Source: Rossellomorea pakistanensis (lineage in GTDB: Bacteria > Bacillota > Bacilli > Bacillales > Bacillaceae_B). From it: a stretch of DNA of 64,000 bases. Shown here piece by piece: positions 18,153-27,876 of this stretch. The stretch covers positions 1,543,230 to 1,607,229 of the forward strand of contig NZ_JAFBDZ010000001.1 of assembly GCF_016908495.1 (NCBI RefSeq). The letters run 5' to 3'. A program made the translations under genes and the position numbers. The first letter of the stretch is position 1. Each line of letters starts with the position of its first letter. The notes beneath the pieces are model-generated. The model made no database searches. It was not told where the DNA came from and saw only the letters and a program-made list of their open reading frames with translations.

Positions 18153-20297
18153 TTACCTCACGCATATATAGAGGGAAACCGGTTCAACTTTCAAAGAATT
18201 ACCTTCAGTGTAATACATTGGGTTTACATTTGCCCGCTCTCCATCCGCAAGGACCCCAAATTGGCTACCACTTGGTAAGCTAATACTAGTAGCATCATTT
18301 CCAGCATAACAAAGAAGGAATAGTTCATTCCATGAACCAAACTCTTTTACATTTTTATAATGAAGAGTAACTAATTTTTCCATTGGAGAACCGAATTGCA
18401 AATGCTTATGAATGAAATCAGGGATTGAGAAACGAAGGGCCCCATGTGACTTTCTAATCGAAATAAGACCTTTTATATATTCGATATTTTCGTGGTGAAT
18501 GACCCTCTTCTCCCAATCAAGTTGATTAATATCATCTGGTGCATTATAGCTATTTTCGACTCCTTTTTTCGTGCGGAAAAATTCCTGACCAGCATGTAAG
18601 AAAGGAATTCCTTGCGCCATTAAAACCATAGCGGTTGCAAGCTTATGATGCTTTCTACCCCAATTCTCTTCTTCGATACAAGCAAGGGTTTTATCCCAAA
18701 GCGTATAATTGTCATGAGACTCTACATAGTTGACTGATTGTGTCGGGGCGAGAAATATTCCTTTTTCATCCTTTTTTAAACCAATGCTTCCCATTAACAC
18801 ATAGCCTGCTTTATGTTCCATCTGTCCATGCCCAAGGGCGAAACCTCGGTCATATAAATTGAATGTACTGCCCTTTATCCAATCTCGAAAGCGGTCATTA
18901 AATTGGCCAATCCCCTTTAGCTTTGATGCATTCTTAATATTGGCTTTTAATTCTGGTGGTAATGGAGTATTCAAATCCCAACCTTCACCGATAATGATGG
19001 CTTGAGGTTTGATTTCTTCAACTTTTCGTTTTACTTCATTCATTGTTTCAACATCAAGTATCCCCATTAAATCAAATCGAAACCCATCAATACCATATTC
19101 CGTTAACCAGTATTCAATGGAATCAACGATAAATTTTCTCGCCATTAATCGTTCAGAGCCGAAATCATTTCCTACCCCAGTTCCGTTAGATGGTAATCCA
19201 TTAACATCATGTCTAAAAAAATAACCAGGGACCAATTTCTCAAAAGAAGATTCTTCTCGAATATATACATGATTGAAGACTACGTCTAAAATCACCCTTA
19301 ATCCTTCTTGATGAAGAGAGGAAATCAGTTGCTTTAATTCCATTATTCGTTTATAAGGATCAGCTGGATTTGTTGAGTAACTGCCTTCTGGGGATTGAAA
19401 ATAAAGGGGATTATATCCCCAATTATATTGTTTATTTGGGTTCTCATCTAATACTCCTGCAAAATCATTAACGGGCAATAATTCTACATGGGTTATTCCT
19501 AACTCTTTTAGATAATTCATCCCAGTACTTTTCCCTTTTAAAGGCTCTGAATTTTTTTCAGTAAAAGCTAAATATTTTCCTTTATGCTTCATTCCACTCT
19601 CTTTGTGAATCGAAAAATCTCGTACATGGAGTTCATAAATGATTGCATCTGTTGGAGAAGGTAACGAAGGTAGTGGATGAAGGTCTACTTTTGCATTGGC
19701 AGAATCTATGACACAACCCCATTCACTATTCATCGTGACGGACCTTGCATACGGATCGATCGTCTCTTGCCATTGCAAATTCACACAAACTAAATAGGTA
19801 TAGTAGTGTCCTTCTACATTTTCCAGCACAGTTGTCGACCAAACACCTTTTTCGTGTCGAGCTAGTGGAATTTTTGAAACCTCATTTGTTTTTGGGTTTT
19901 TAAGTTTTAACGATACCTTTGTAGCTGTTGGTGCCCATACTTTAAAACGGGTTTCATTTTGGTGTATTATCGCTCCTAAATCATCACCTGGATAATAAAA
20001 CATCTCATCAAACTCCTGAGTTCGAATAACCGCTCCAATTTGAAGATCGGTTGTGTGCCCCTTTTCATCTTTCACTAGGAAACTTTTTCCGAATTCAGGA
20101 GAATACTCACTTTTACAAACATATTTTTTTTGGTTATGAAGCGTGATCGTTTCTAAAATAGGAAGACTCCATTCCTGCTCTCCATGGACCAACTTAAAGA
20201 AAGATGAATGACCATTATTATAGGAATACGGTAACAAGATAGTAATAAGATCTAAGCGATCAAGATAGGCATAAAATTCTCGTTTAATTGAAAGCAT
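18153..20297 (-). CDS. amyX: Type I pullulanase AmyX
   Basis: A 714-residue glycoside hydrolase family 13 enzyme that cleaves alpha-1,6 branches of pullulan and glycogen-type dextrins. No signal peptide, so intracellular. Domain order: N-terminal region, CBM48 (about 105-190), then the catalytic barrel. The pullulanase motif YNWGYNPLYF (about 286), DGFRFDLMG with the nucleophile Asp (about 390), GEGWD with the acid/base Glu (about 420) and ESHDNYTLWD with the third carboxylate are all intact. Asn replaces the usual Asp in YNWGYDP. GAGAGGGTGA precedes the ATG and overlaps the tail of the ytlR pseudogene 9 bp upstream. Confidence 0.95.
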   Translation of the reverse strand: MLSIKREFYAYLDRLDLITILLPYSYNNGHSSFFKLVHGEQEWSLPILETITLHNQKKYVCKSEYSPEFGKSFLVKDEKGHTTDLQIGAVIRTQEFDEMFYYPGDDLGAIIHQNETRFKVWAPTATKVSLKLKNPKTNEVSKIPLARHEKGVWSTTVLENVEGHYYTYLVCVNLQWQETIDPYARSVTMNSEWGCVIDSANAKVDLHPLPSLPSPTDAIIYELHVRDFSIHKESGMKHKGKYLAFTEKNSEPLKGKSTGMNYLKELGITHVELLPVNDFAGVLDENPNKQYNWGYNPLYFQSPEGSYSTNPADPYKRIMELKQLISSLHQEGLRVILDVVFNHVYIREESSFEKLVPGYFFRHDVNGLPSNGTGVGNDFGSERLMARKFIVDSIEYWLTEYGIDGFRFDLMGILDVETMNEVKRKVEEIKPQAIIIGEGWDLNTPLPPELKANIKNASKLKGIGQFNDRFRDWIKGSTFNLYDRGFALGHGQMEHKAGYVLMGSIGLKKDEKGIFLAPTQSVNYVESHDNYTLWDKTLACIEEENWGRKHHKLATAMVLMAQGIPFLHAGQEFFRTKKGVENSYNAPDDINQLDWEKRVIHHENIEYIKGLISIRKSHGALRFSIPDFIHKHLQFGSPMEKLVTLHYKNVKEFGSWNELFLLCYAGNDATSISLPSGSQFGVLADGERANVNPMYYTEGNSLKVEPVSLYICVR

Positions 20298-20306
20298 TTA
20301 TGAAAG

Positions 20307-21317
20307 TCACCCTCTCTTTAGGTTTTCATTCACTTTTCTTAAATGCTTACTCATTTCATCATGACTCGTTTGCTCTCTATACATCTTCCAGCTTTCACTT
20401 TTAATGGTTATATGTAACGAGTTATGCTGATGGAGCCTGCCGACGTTATCACCGTCAGCGTGCACTAACATGTGATCCTTTGTATGAATGACGATGTCCT
20501 TCCCCGATAAGGTTTGAACGTCTTTAAACTGTGTATGTTTACCAAAAAAATACAGATAGAAAAACAAGCAGCAATTTATACCTAGAAAGATTATAAACAA
20601 TCGTTAAGTTTAGCTTCCCATCATCGGGTTTTGCCTCTGGGGAAATAATCATTCCGCCACCGTAGTACGGTTGATTTGAACAGGTAATAAACCATGTATT
20701 TTCATATACATACTCAATGTCATCAATTTTCAGATATACGGCCTGAGGTTTGTAAACGAAGGCTTCCTTTTTTTATATAAATGGCATAAATAAGTTTTCC
20801 CTAAAGAAAATCGGTTTAATAATTTTTTTATCTTAGATGCATTTGACTTTTGAGCAACTAGAGCATCAAACCCTGCTCCTATATTATTCACAAAAGACCC
20901 ATTTTGGTACTCACAGAGCTTGTAAATTCCCGAATCAAAATATTCTACTAAAGGCGAGCTATACTGACATCTTTTGATTTTCTCTATGCACTTTATCGGA
21001 TTAGTAGACCATTTAAACCCTCTAGCAAAATCATTTCCACTCCCTGCAGGAACATACCCAATCGAGATATTTTCATAATCTTGTGATGCCTCAATCACTT
21101 TATTGATTGTCCCATCTCCTCCGACTCCAATAATATAAAGGGAGTCATGTTTATATTGTTCTGCAAGTTCTGTTATTTTCTTACTTGCTTCTTCAGGTGT
21201 ATTCGTATAATAAACTTCTTCATTTCTTTGTAATCGCCTCTTTATTCTTTTCTAAATGAAAAGGGAATAATTATTTTTAGCAGATAGGTTGACAATATAA
21301 ACCGTTCTCAATTTCAA
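20307..21317 (-). pseudogene. ytlR: Decayed ytlR, diacylglycerol/sphingosine kinase family
   Basis: The reading begins at a TTG (21317-21315) that overlaps the ytlQ stop as TTGA and gives a DAGK-like start (RTVYIVNLSAKNNYS). An in-frame TAG replaces an expected codon about 20 residues in. The catalytic GVGGDGTI and the lipid-kinase motif VPAGSGNDFARG survive. Three further single-base insertions break the frame in homopolymers: AAAA near 20797, seven A near 20772, and seven T near 20552; the frames joined across them give a continuous family-like protein through NQPYYGGGM to HADGDNVG. Total length if repaired would be about 335 residues, which is usual. Loss of function is very likely unless all lesions are read errors. 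Confidence 0.88.
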
Positions 21318-22300
21318 TCAATTTCCTTCTTGTTCATAAACTCAATGTCCTGTTGATCTTCCCACAAAAATCGCTTAAAGGATGTCGTTTGACAGTACTC
21401 TAATAAACTTTGTGCCGCTTTCAACTGAACTTTCTTTATGGGGGAAGACAAACTTCTCATTTGCCCGAACCATTCATCATATCTCCTTTTATCAAGTAAT
21501 TGAAGATCATGGGGGGCTAAGGGAAAATCAATAAATCCGTTACGGCTTATGATTCCTTTCTTAAGTGGGATTTCAATATTCTGCTTAAGGAAAATTTGAG
21601 AAATAATATTTTCCATCCTTCTTAAAGATATCATCGGATTAAGGACCTTTCCTTCTTTTTCTCCCCATTTCTTGATCCAAAACCGCTCCTGTGAGCCAAG
21701 ATAAACGGTTTGATCCACTTCTTCAAGAAAAGCTAAACACCATACATCTGTAGGAGAAATCAAAATAAGCTCCATTTCAACAGGCGCCTTTTTTATATAA
21801 AAAATTGGAAAATAAAGAACCAATATATTATCAGGAAACCGCTGTAATAAATACCTCAATCGCTCATCCTGAATGAAACTTTGATCAACATAAGACTTTT
21901 CTGTTAAAGTAGAACTTGCCCACTTTAGTTGGAAGGGATAAAGCTGATCAAGAAAAACCATTTTTAAATCATTTATTGTGGCAGGAATGCTGTTCATTGT
22001 AATAGTAAAATCTATTTCTTCCGCTTCATTATCATAGAAATTTGAAGGATTATTCATTTGATCCTCCAGCATGGAATCTCTCATAAAAAGCCCTTTTAGC
22101 TTTCCTACTAATGGTTGTTTTATAGCTTTTATTTCATTGTTTTCATTTAATGATTCTTTCGATGATGCCTCACCGTTTTCCCATTGTCCCTTAAGTTTTT
22201 CCCACTGTTGCTTTTTTAAACGAACAAATTGGGAAGGATAACGATATAGATCGCTCCCGTATCTTGATGCATAGTCCTGCAATTTAATCAATTGGGCCAT
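21314..22300 (-). CDS. ytlQ: YtlQ, uncharacterised protein
   Basis: A 328-residue soluble protein matching ytlQ by position between ytlP and ytlR. The ATG at 22300 is chosen because GAGGAG lies 9 nt before it; the frame opens 5 codons earlier at a GTG that sits inside this ribosome site. N-terminal part is basic and Lys/Gln rich (residues 1-60); the C-terminal part looks like a nuclease-related (NERD-like) alpha/beta region by its spacing of hydrophobic strands, but I see no firm catalytic motif. Its stop overlaps the ytlR start. Function unknown. Confidence 0.8.
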   Translation of the reverse strand: MAQLIKLQDYASRYGSDLYRYPSQFVRLKKQQWEKLKGQWENGEASSKESLNENNEIKAIKQPLVGKLKGLFMRDSMLEDQMNNPSNFYDNEAEEIDFTITMNSIPATINDLKMVFLDQLYPFQLKWASSTLTEKSYVDQSFIQDERLRYLLQRFPDNILVLYFPIFYIKKAPVEMELILISPTDVWCLAFLEEVDQTVYLGSQERFWIKKWGEKEGKVLNPMISLRRMENIISQIFLKQNIEIPLKKGIISRNGFIDFPLAPHDLQLLDKRRYDEWFGQMRSLSSPIKKVQLKAAQSLLEYCQTTSFKRFLWEDQQDIEFMNKKEID

Positions 22301-22358
22301 TTCCGCTCTCCTCACAAGCTAATTTTCTATCTAATAATGGAATTTACCATAAAGAAAT

Positions 22359-22450
22359 AGAGGCTGTTCTAAAAGAGGATTGAAACCACATATGTACAAA
22401 TAAAAATAGTGAGTTTTTTCCTATGGTCATCTTGGTAAATAACAGCCTCA
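22359..22450. repeat. Palindromic intergenic repeat (diverged member of the GGCTGTCC family)
   Basis: GAGGCTGTT (22360-22368) and AACAGCCTC (22441-22449) are perfect inverted ends of a ~90-bp element containing GAAACCAC and TATGGTCATC, which correspond to the GGAACCAC/GTGGTTCC inner arms of other copies. It sits 3' of ytlP and could end its transcript. Confidence 0.65.
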
Positions 22451-22451
22451 T

Positions 22452-23006
22452 CTAAGTTAACACTATTGAGCTTTTGACTTCATACTTAGGAACCCGATCT
22501 AAATGTGTTTGATAGAGAACCACTTCATTTCCTTGCCATTTAATCGCTTTCTCAAGATTAAAGTGGTTTAGTAATTCTCCTTGAAACGCTTCTTTTCCAC
22601 TCCATTTTCTTGCTACAGTGATATGGGGTGTAAACGGACGTTGATCTAATAGAAATCCCTGACTCTCACATGCCTTATATATAGTATTGCGAAGTTCAAC
22701 TAAAGAACTTGGGATACTGGAATTTGCCCAAAAGATTCTTGGGTTCCTCTCCTGCCCAAAAGTTCCAAGCCGATCTGTTTTCATTTCAAAAGGGTTAATA
22801 GTAGAAACGGTTTTCTTTATGATGTTTTCAGTATTTTGTAACTGAACGGCCGTTGCATTTCCTAAAAACGCAAGAGTGATATGGTAATCCTCAGGATGCA
22901 CCCACTTTTGGAAAGGAAAAGAAGGTTTTAATTCCTGGATCCATTCATTTAATACATGTTTCACCTTGTTAGGAATTCGGAGTGCGTAAAAATAATGCGG
23001 ATTCAT
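22452..23006 (-). CDS. ytlP: RNA 2',3'-cyclic phosphodiesterase / 2'-5' RNA ligase family (ThpR, YtlP)
   Basis: A 184-residue protein of the 2H phosphoesterase superfamily with both HxT motifs, HITLAF at residues 42-47 and HITVAR near 129. Such enzymes open 2',3'-cyclic phosphates on RNA. The ATG at 23006 is chosen because GAGGT precedes it by about 10 nt and gives the family start MNPHYFYALRIP; the frame extends 16 codons upstream without a ribosome site. Cytoplasmic. It lies upstream of ytlQ, separated by a palindromic repeat. Confidence 0.9.
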   Translation of the reverse strand: MNPHYFYALRIPNKVKHVLNEWIQELKPSFPFQKWVHPEDYHITLAFLGNATAVQLQNTENIIKKTVSTINPFEMKTDRLGTFGQERNPRIFWANSSIPSSLVELRNTIYKACESQGFLLDQRPFTPHITVARKWSGKEAFQGELLNHFNLEKAIKWQGNEVVLYQTHLDRVPKYEVKSSIVLT

Positions 23007-23215
23007 AAAAGATAACCTCACTTCTGATTCATATTTTAGCAAATTATTCCTCATTATAATATGTATCCTACTAGAATAATAAAGAAATCATCTTCATAAT
23101 CATTAACCTTTTCCCATTTTATTAAAACAACCCATTAAATATCGATATATTTGATAAGATTTATAAGAATTAGTACTATTGAGGATAGAATAATGATTGA
23201 TGAAAGGACGATTTG

Positions 23216-24145
23216 ATGAAAGTTGTTCAAAATATTGCGGAGTTGATTGGAGATACACCTCTTGTTAAATTAAACAGATTGAACCCAGCAGAAGGTGCAG
23301 ATGTTTATGTGAAATTAGAGTTTTATAACCCTAGCAAAAGTGTAAAAGACCGTGCTGCTTTTAACATGATCTTAGAGGCTGAAAAAGCGGGGTTATTAAC
23401 AGAGGGATCTACTATTATTGAACCTACAAGCGGAAATACGGGAATTGGACTTGCGATGAATGCAGCTGCTAGAGGATATCGTTCTATCCTTGTGATGCCA
23501 GATACGATGACCCAAGAAAGAATCAACCTCTTAAAAGCATATGGAGCAGAAGTTGTCCTGACACCTGGTGATGGAAAAATGCCAGGAGCAATTGAAAAAG
23601 CTAAACAACTCACAAAAGAAATTCCAAATAGCTTCATGCCAATGCAATTTGAAAATAATGCGAACCCTAACGCACATCGGAAAACGACTGCTATCGAAAT
23701 TATTGAAGGAATAAACCAAATTGGGAAGCCACTCTCTGCATTCGTATCAACCGCTGGAACTGGCGGTACCATCACGGGGACAGGTGAAGTCTTAAAAGAA
23801 CACTATCCCGATCTTGAAATTCATGTGGTAGAACCAGCGGGATCACCCGTTCTTTCAGGAGGGAAACCAGGGAAGCATAAATTAGTGGGGACAAGTCCAG
23901 GATTTATCCCGGAGATACTAAATCAACATGTTTACAATGAAATTCACAAAATAGAAGACGAAGAAGCGTATGAAACAGCCCGAAGAATGGCAAGCGAAGA
24001 AGGAATCCTTGTTGGCCCATCCTCAGGGGCTGCTTGCTACGCTGCCATCCAAGTAGCAAAGAGGTTATCACCAGACGATGCGGTTATATGCATTGCCTGT
24101 GATACTGGCGAACGATATCTATCAAGCGACCTTTTTAAAAATTAA
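23216..24145 (+). CDS. Cysteine synthase (O-acetylserine sulfhydrylase, CysK/YtkP type)
   Basis: A 309-residue PLP enzyme of the beta family that makes cysteine from O-acetylserine and sulfide. The PLP lysine is in PSKSVKDRA (Lys44); the substrate loop is PTSGNTGIG (about 69-77); the phosphate-binding GTGGTITG is at about 176-183; SSGAA lies near the C-terminus. The ATG at 23216 is preferred to the adjacent TTG because AAAGGA is suitably spaced. Position beside dat and pepV matches B. subtilis ytkP. It is divergent from ytlP, and no S-box or CymR site could be recognised upstream. Confidence 0.93.
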   Translation: MKVVQNIAELIGDTPLVKLNRLNPAEGADVYVKLEFYNPSKSVKDRAAFNMILEAEKAGLLTEGSTIIEPTSGNTGIGLAMNAAARGYRSILVMPDTMTQERINLLKAYGAEVVLTPGDGKMPGAIEKAKQLTKEIPNSFMPMQFENNANPNAHRKTTAIEIIEGINQIGKPLSAFVSTAGTGGTITGTGEVLKEHYPDLEIHVVEPAGSPVLSGGKPGKHKLVGTSPGFIPEILNQHVYNEIHKIEDEEAYETARRMASEEGILVGPSSGAACYAAIQVAKRLSPDDAVICIACDTGERYLSSDLFKN

Positions 24146-24436
24146 CAAGAAAGGCGGTGGCCTCGTTTAGAGGTTAAAAAGCCACGTCCTGTGGGAACGC
24201 CTTTCTGACCCACTTCCTCTAGGCCCAAGACAAGCGTTAGGCGAACTATCAAGGAAGGGCGTTTTTCCCCTTCCATTTGATGGCCTGACTTATATATCAA
24301 AGGTCTTGGCGCTGAGCTGGACACTCGAAAAACGGAGGAGCCTTGATCTAAAGGATGAAAGGTCGCCCTGTCCAAATTTTTTCTTTCTCCCTTTTTTTCA
24401 TAAAGAGGAGATCATTCATGAAGTCGATTCTGCCAT
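24146..24436. repeat. Gene-free stretch with GC-rich repeat element (second copy)
   Basis: A hairpin GTGGCCTC/GAGG with GCCAC lies at 24156-24184. Bases about 24220-24325 (GACAAGCGTTAGGCG, AAGGAAGGGCGTTTT, GATGGCCTGACTTAT, TTGGCGCTGAGCTGG) match the element at 12290-12392 (GACAAGCATAAGTCG, AAGGAAGGGCGCTTT, CATGGCTTGGCTTAT, TAGGCGCTGGAG) with gaps. The minus-strand open frame across it has no ribosome site and no family resemblance. Confidence 0.7.
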
Positions 24437-24472
24437 AAAAAAACGAGAACCAGGGCATGAACCCTGACTCTC
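24437..24472 (-). terminator. Terminator of dat
   Basis: Minus-strand GAGAGTCAGGGTT and CCCTGGTTCTC form a stem followed by TTTTTTT. Confidence 0.85.
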
Positions 24473-24480
24473 TTCTAATT

Positions 24481-25341
24481 CTAACAATTAAGCTTTTCCC
24501 CATTCCTAGTAATAAGTTGATTAAAATGTTGTTGAAGTGTTTTGGTTAGTTCCCCAGGTTTCCCATTTGAAATCTCTACTTCATCAATTTTAACAATTGG
24601 CATGACTTCAGAAGTTGTACTTGCAATAAAGACTTCATCTGCTTCCATCAACTCATTAACAGTAAATTCTTTTTCATTAACTTTAATCCCGTTTTGATGG
24701 CAAATATCAAGAATGCATCGTCGAGTAATTCCATTTAAAATCAAGTTTGTTGCCGGATGAGTAAATAGCTCTCCTTCCTTTATGATAAACACGTTAGAAG
24801 AAGAACCTTCTGTCACCGTTTCTCCTCTATGTTGAATGGCTTCAAAACCGCCAACTGCAGCTGCTTCTTGTTTTGCTAATAAATTTCCTAAAAGATTAAG
24901 GCTTTTAATATCGCAACGGAGCCATCTAATGTCTTCCACTAACTTAGCCGATACTCCCTTTTCCATTTTATTTAGTGGCCTAGCGAAATCTCTTGTGTAT
25001 GCAACAAAAGTAGGTTCGACTGGCTCACTTGGAAAGTGATGCTGTCTTAGAGATGTACCTCTTGTTAGTTGGAGATAAATGATTCCATCAATGAGACCAT
25101 TTTCTTTCACAAGTTCAGTAAGCTTACTTTTTAACTCTTCAAATTCAAAGGGAACGGCCATTTGAATTTTCTCAGCACTTTCATATAGCCTTGTTAAATG
25201 CTCATTTGCAGTAAACATATTTCCATTGTAAATTCGAATGACTTCGTAAATCCCATCACCAAATTGATAACCTCTGTCCTCGATATCAATTGTAATCTGA
25301 TCACGATTTTTCATTTCCCCATTAAACAGAACTTTCTCCAT
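24481..25341 (-). CDS. dat: D-amino acid (D-alanine) aminotransferase Dat
   Basis: A 286-residue fold-type IV PLP aminotransferase that interconverts D-alanine and D-glutamate for the cell wall. RGYQFGDGIYEVIRIY is the N-terminal signature, RGTSLRQHHFP the substrate part, the PLP lysine is Lys146 in CDIKSLNLLGN, and EGSSSNVF and LNGITRR complete the cofactor site. GTGAGGGAAG precedes the ATG. It follows pepV by 43 bp and is probably co-transcribed, as in B. subtilis. Confidence 0.95.
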   Translation of the reverse strand: MEKVLFNGEMKNRDQITIDIEDRGYQFGDGIYEVIRIYNGNMFTANEHLTRLYESAEKIQMAVPFEFEELKSKLTELVKENGLIDGIIYLQLTRGTSLRQHHFPSEPVEPTFVAYTRDFARPLNKMEKGVSAKLVEDIRWLRCDIKSLNLLGNLLAKQEAAAVGGFEAIQHRGETVTEGSSSNVFIIKEGELFTHPATNLILNGITRRCILDICHQNGIKVNEKEFTVNELMEADEVFIASTTSEVMPIVKIDEVEISNGKPGELTKTLQQHFNQLITRNGEKLNC

Positions 25342-25384
25342 TTTTCTTCCCTCACTTTTTAGAATGATTCATTTTGATCCTTTA

Positions 25385-26803
25385 TTACTTACGTTTCGCT
25401 AGTTCGAAAATAGCTTGTGCATATATAGCTGTAGCCTTCAGCAAGTCTTCAATATACATATATTCATCTTTTTGGTGAGCGATATCTTCCCTCCCTGGAA
25501 ATAGCGCTCCAAATGCGACACCTGATGAAAGAGAGCGTGCATATGTCCCACCACCAATACTGATTAAACCAGCTTCTTCACCTGTTTGCTCTTCATAAAC
25601 TTTCTGTAAAGTTTTTACGAGAGGATTATCAGCACTCACATGATGAGGGGAGGAATCCGAAAAATTCTGTACTTGGAACCCTTTTTCTTCGACAAGAGAT
25701 GTTACTTTCTCCATAGCTCCCTTTAATTCGAAGGTTACAGGATACCTCATATTTAAACCAAGCATTCCCCCGTTTTCATGATCATAGGACAGTTTTCCGA
25801 CATTGATGGTTAATTCACCTGTAATATCATCTTTATAGGCAACACCTAGACTATTACCACGGGAATCAGCGAAGAAGTAATCGACAACTAGTGAAAAGTA
25901 GGATTTTGCTTGATCGTCGATACAAATGGAAGTTAAAAATTTTGATAAATAAAGTCCAGCGTTTTTTCCATTATTAGGTTCCATCCCATGAGAGGAAACC
26001 CCCTCAAGCTCAAATATTACAATTCCATTTGCAACATAGTATCTTCCCTCAAGCTTTTGTTTTTTAATGAATTCTTCAAATAGCTGAATTAGTTTGGTAT
26101 GTCCTTCCCTTACACTTAGCTCTCCTTTGGCAAAGTCAGGGACCATATTGTATCTTCTGCCCGATTGAAAGCCTACTACTTTAGCTACTGGAGATTGTTC
26201 GTTCATTATTTTTTTCGTACTGACCAAATCAAAATCCGCGATCCCCTTTTCAGCATAAATGATTGGGAAATCGGCATCAGGAGCAAATCCCATCGTTGGC
26301 ATTTCCTCATTTTTAAAATAATGCTCCACACATCTCCAATCACTTTCTTCATCGGTACCAATGATCATACGAACTCTTTTTTCTAGAGGAAGCCCTAATT
26401 CTTTCACTATTTTCATTGCATAATAGGCTGCTATTGTTGGACCTTTATCATCAATGGCTCCCCTTGCATAAATCTTTCCATCCTTGATTTCTCCTCCAAA
26501 AGGGTCTACACTCCATCCATCCCCTTCTGGAACGACATCTACATGACATAAGATCCCAATCAAGTCTTCACCTTTACCAAATTCTAAATGACCAGCGTAA
26601 CCATCAACGTCCTTTGGTTGAAAACCATCTTTTTTTCCAAGTTCTAATAGGTAGTCTAATGCCTGCCTTACACCTTCCCCTAATGGAGCACGCTCACTAG
26701 TGTTTTCCTCATCTAATACACTTTTAATCTGTAAGAATGCTTGTAAGTCACTTAATAGATCTTCTTTACGCTTTTCGACTTCTTCCATCCAATTGATTGT
26801 CAT
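25385..26803 (-). CDS. pepV: Dipeptidase PepV
   Basis: A 472-residue M20A zinc dipeptidase that splits dipeptides in the cytoplasm. Ligands are visible in GILCHVDVVPEGDGW, RGAIDDKGPTIAAY, IGTDEESDW (Glu-Glu pair plus Trp), FAPDADFP and, at the C-terminus, GGGTYARS and FPGREDIAHQKDEY. The ATG at 26803 has AAGGAG 10 nt before it; a 23-codon extension upstream lacks a ribosome site. Pairs with dat. Confidence 0.94.
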   Translation of the reverse strand: MTINWMEEVEKRKEDLLSDLQAFLQIKSVLDEENTSERAPLGEGVRQALDYLLELGKKDGFQPKDVDGYAGHLEFGKGEDLIGILCHVDVVPEGDGWSVDPFGGEIKDGKIYARGAIDDKGPTIAAYYAMKIVKELGLPLEKRVRMIIGTDEESDWRCVEHYFKNEEMPTMGFAPDADFPIIYAEKGIADFDLVSTKKIMNEQSPVAKVVGFQSGRRYNMVPDFAKGELSVREGHTKLIQLFEEFIKKQKLEGRYYVANGIVIFELEGVSSHGMEPNNGKNAGLYLSKFLTSICIDDQAKSYFSLVVDYFFADSRGNSLGVAYKDDITGELTINVGKLSYDHENGGMLGLNMRYPVTFELKGAMEKVTSLVEEKGFQVQNFSDSSPHHVSADNPLVKTLQKVYEEQTGEEAGLISIGGGTYARSLSSGVAFGALFPGREDIAHQKDEYMYIEDLLKATAIYAQAIFELAKRK

Positions 26804-27242
26804 ATTATCATTACTCCTTAAATCAATATGCAAGTCTATTCTATCATAATTGCTGACTGCACCCTTCTTCAAGCATCGCTAAACTGTAAATTAATTCGGG
26901 TCTGATACGATACTAAATATTACGCGCCATCACATATAATAAGAAAAACATAGATATGTTTATTGACCTAGGTAAAATCGACTAACAACCGAACATCTTT
27001 GAAAATATTCATAACAAATTATTTTAAACATACAATAGGAGTAAATCATTATTTTTACTCTCACTTTAATTTTTTGTAAATTTGGTCTTTTTCCTAGAAT
27101 TTTTTTTAAGAAGAGGGTAGAATATAATTGTCCGTACATCTTAATCATTTAAAGGGGTTGTCTATGGGGATACCATAAACGTACATTTGTATTAGTTGGT
27201 CCGTAATCTTTGCCTTTGGAAATAAGATGAGGGAGTGGTTTT
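26804..27242. other. Gene-free stretch between pepV and ytzE
   Basis: A 439-bp AT-rich region that must carry the divergent promoters of pepV and ytzE. A 62-codon frame on the minus strand (26960-27148) has no ribosome site and no recognisable product. I see no convincing operator or RNA structure. Confidence 0.5.
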
Positions 27243-27461
27243 TTGAAACCTTCAACAAATCGAATGCTAACTCGAATCAAATCTGTCTACATGTTTATAA
27301 AGGAAAACGGCACTGTATCGACACAGGATCTTGTAGAAGAGTTTGGCATTACTCCTCGTACCATTCAACGAGACTTGAATGTGTTAGCTTATAATGATTT
27401 AGTACAAAGTCCGAGTAGGGGCCATTGGACAACAACGAAGAAGAAAGTGAAGATATCATAA
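27243..27461 (+). CDS. ytzE: YtzE, small DeoR-type helix-turn-helix protein
   Basis: A 72-residue protein that is essentially only the N-terminal winged HTH of DeoR regulators: SVYMFIKENGTVSTQDLV, then EEFGITPRTIQRDLNVLAYN. The effector domain is absent, as in B. subtilis YtzE. The start is TTG at 27243 (GAGGGAGTGG just before), which preserves the N-terminus MKPSTNRMLTRIKS of the family. A target is not known. Confidence 0.9.
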   Translation: MKPSTNRMLTRIKSVYMFIKENGTVSTQDLVEEFGITPRTIQRDLNVLAYNDLVQSPSRGHWTTTKKKVKIS

Positions 27462-27876
27462 TTACATAAAAATAAATCTGCAACGGGTACTACTACAATG
27501 GTTAATTGTTGTTTAAACCATTGTAATAGTAGCTTATTAAGCAACTGATTATGCAGGGTTGATCCAAGGATTGGGAACCACATTTTAGATCAACAGGGCT
27601 ATCCCAAAACATAAGTGTCCGGAACCACAATTTCAGTATAAAGAAGAAACCCTTAAGAATTCTTCTTTATTTGGACAATCATAGTGGTTCCGGACAACTC
27701 ATGGGAGACAGCACTCTTGATTCTAAATTCCTGGTACTTATCATGGGTTAATTCTGCTCTTTTGCATGTAAATATATATAGGGCTATCTAAAAAAACAAT
27801 CGTTTAAATTAATATCCTTGATAAACGAACAAAAGAAAGAGTGTGTTTTGAAAAAGGAGTTTGATCAAATCACGCT
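27462..27876. repeat. Repeat-rich gap: hairpin and GGCTGTCC-type palindrome
   Basis: CTACTACAATGGTT (27490-27503) and AACCATTGTAATAGTAG (27517-27533) form a hairpin after ytzE without a T run. Bases 27597-27714 are a palindromic repeat with outer arms GGCTATCCCAAAACATAAG and CTCATGGGAGACAGC, inner arms GTGTCCGGAACCAC and GTGGTTCCGGACAAC, and a central AAAGAAGAA/TTCTTCTTT stem. No gene is seen here. Confidence 0.75.

Noticed and set aside
24142..24375. 77-codon minus-strand frame in the gap after cysteine synthase
   Set aside because: Lies across a repeat element and lacks a ribosome site.
26960..27148. 62-codon minus-strand frame between pepV and ytzE
   Set aside because: No ribosome site, AT-rich low-complexity composition and no family resemblance.
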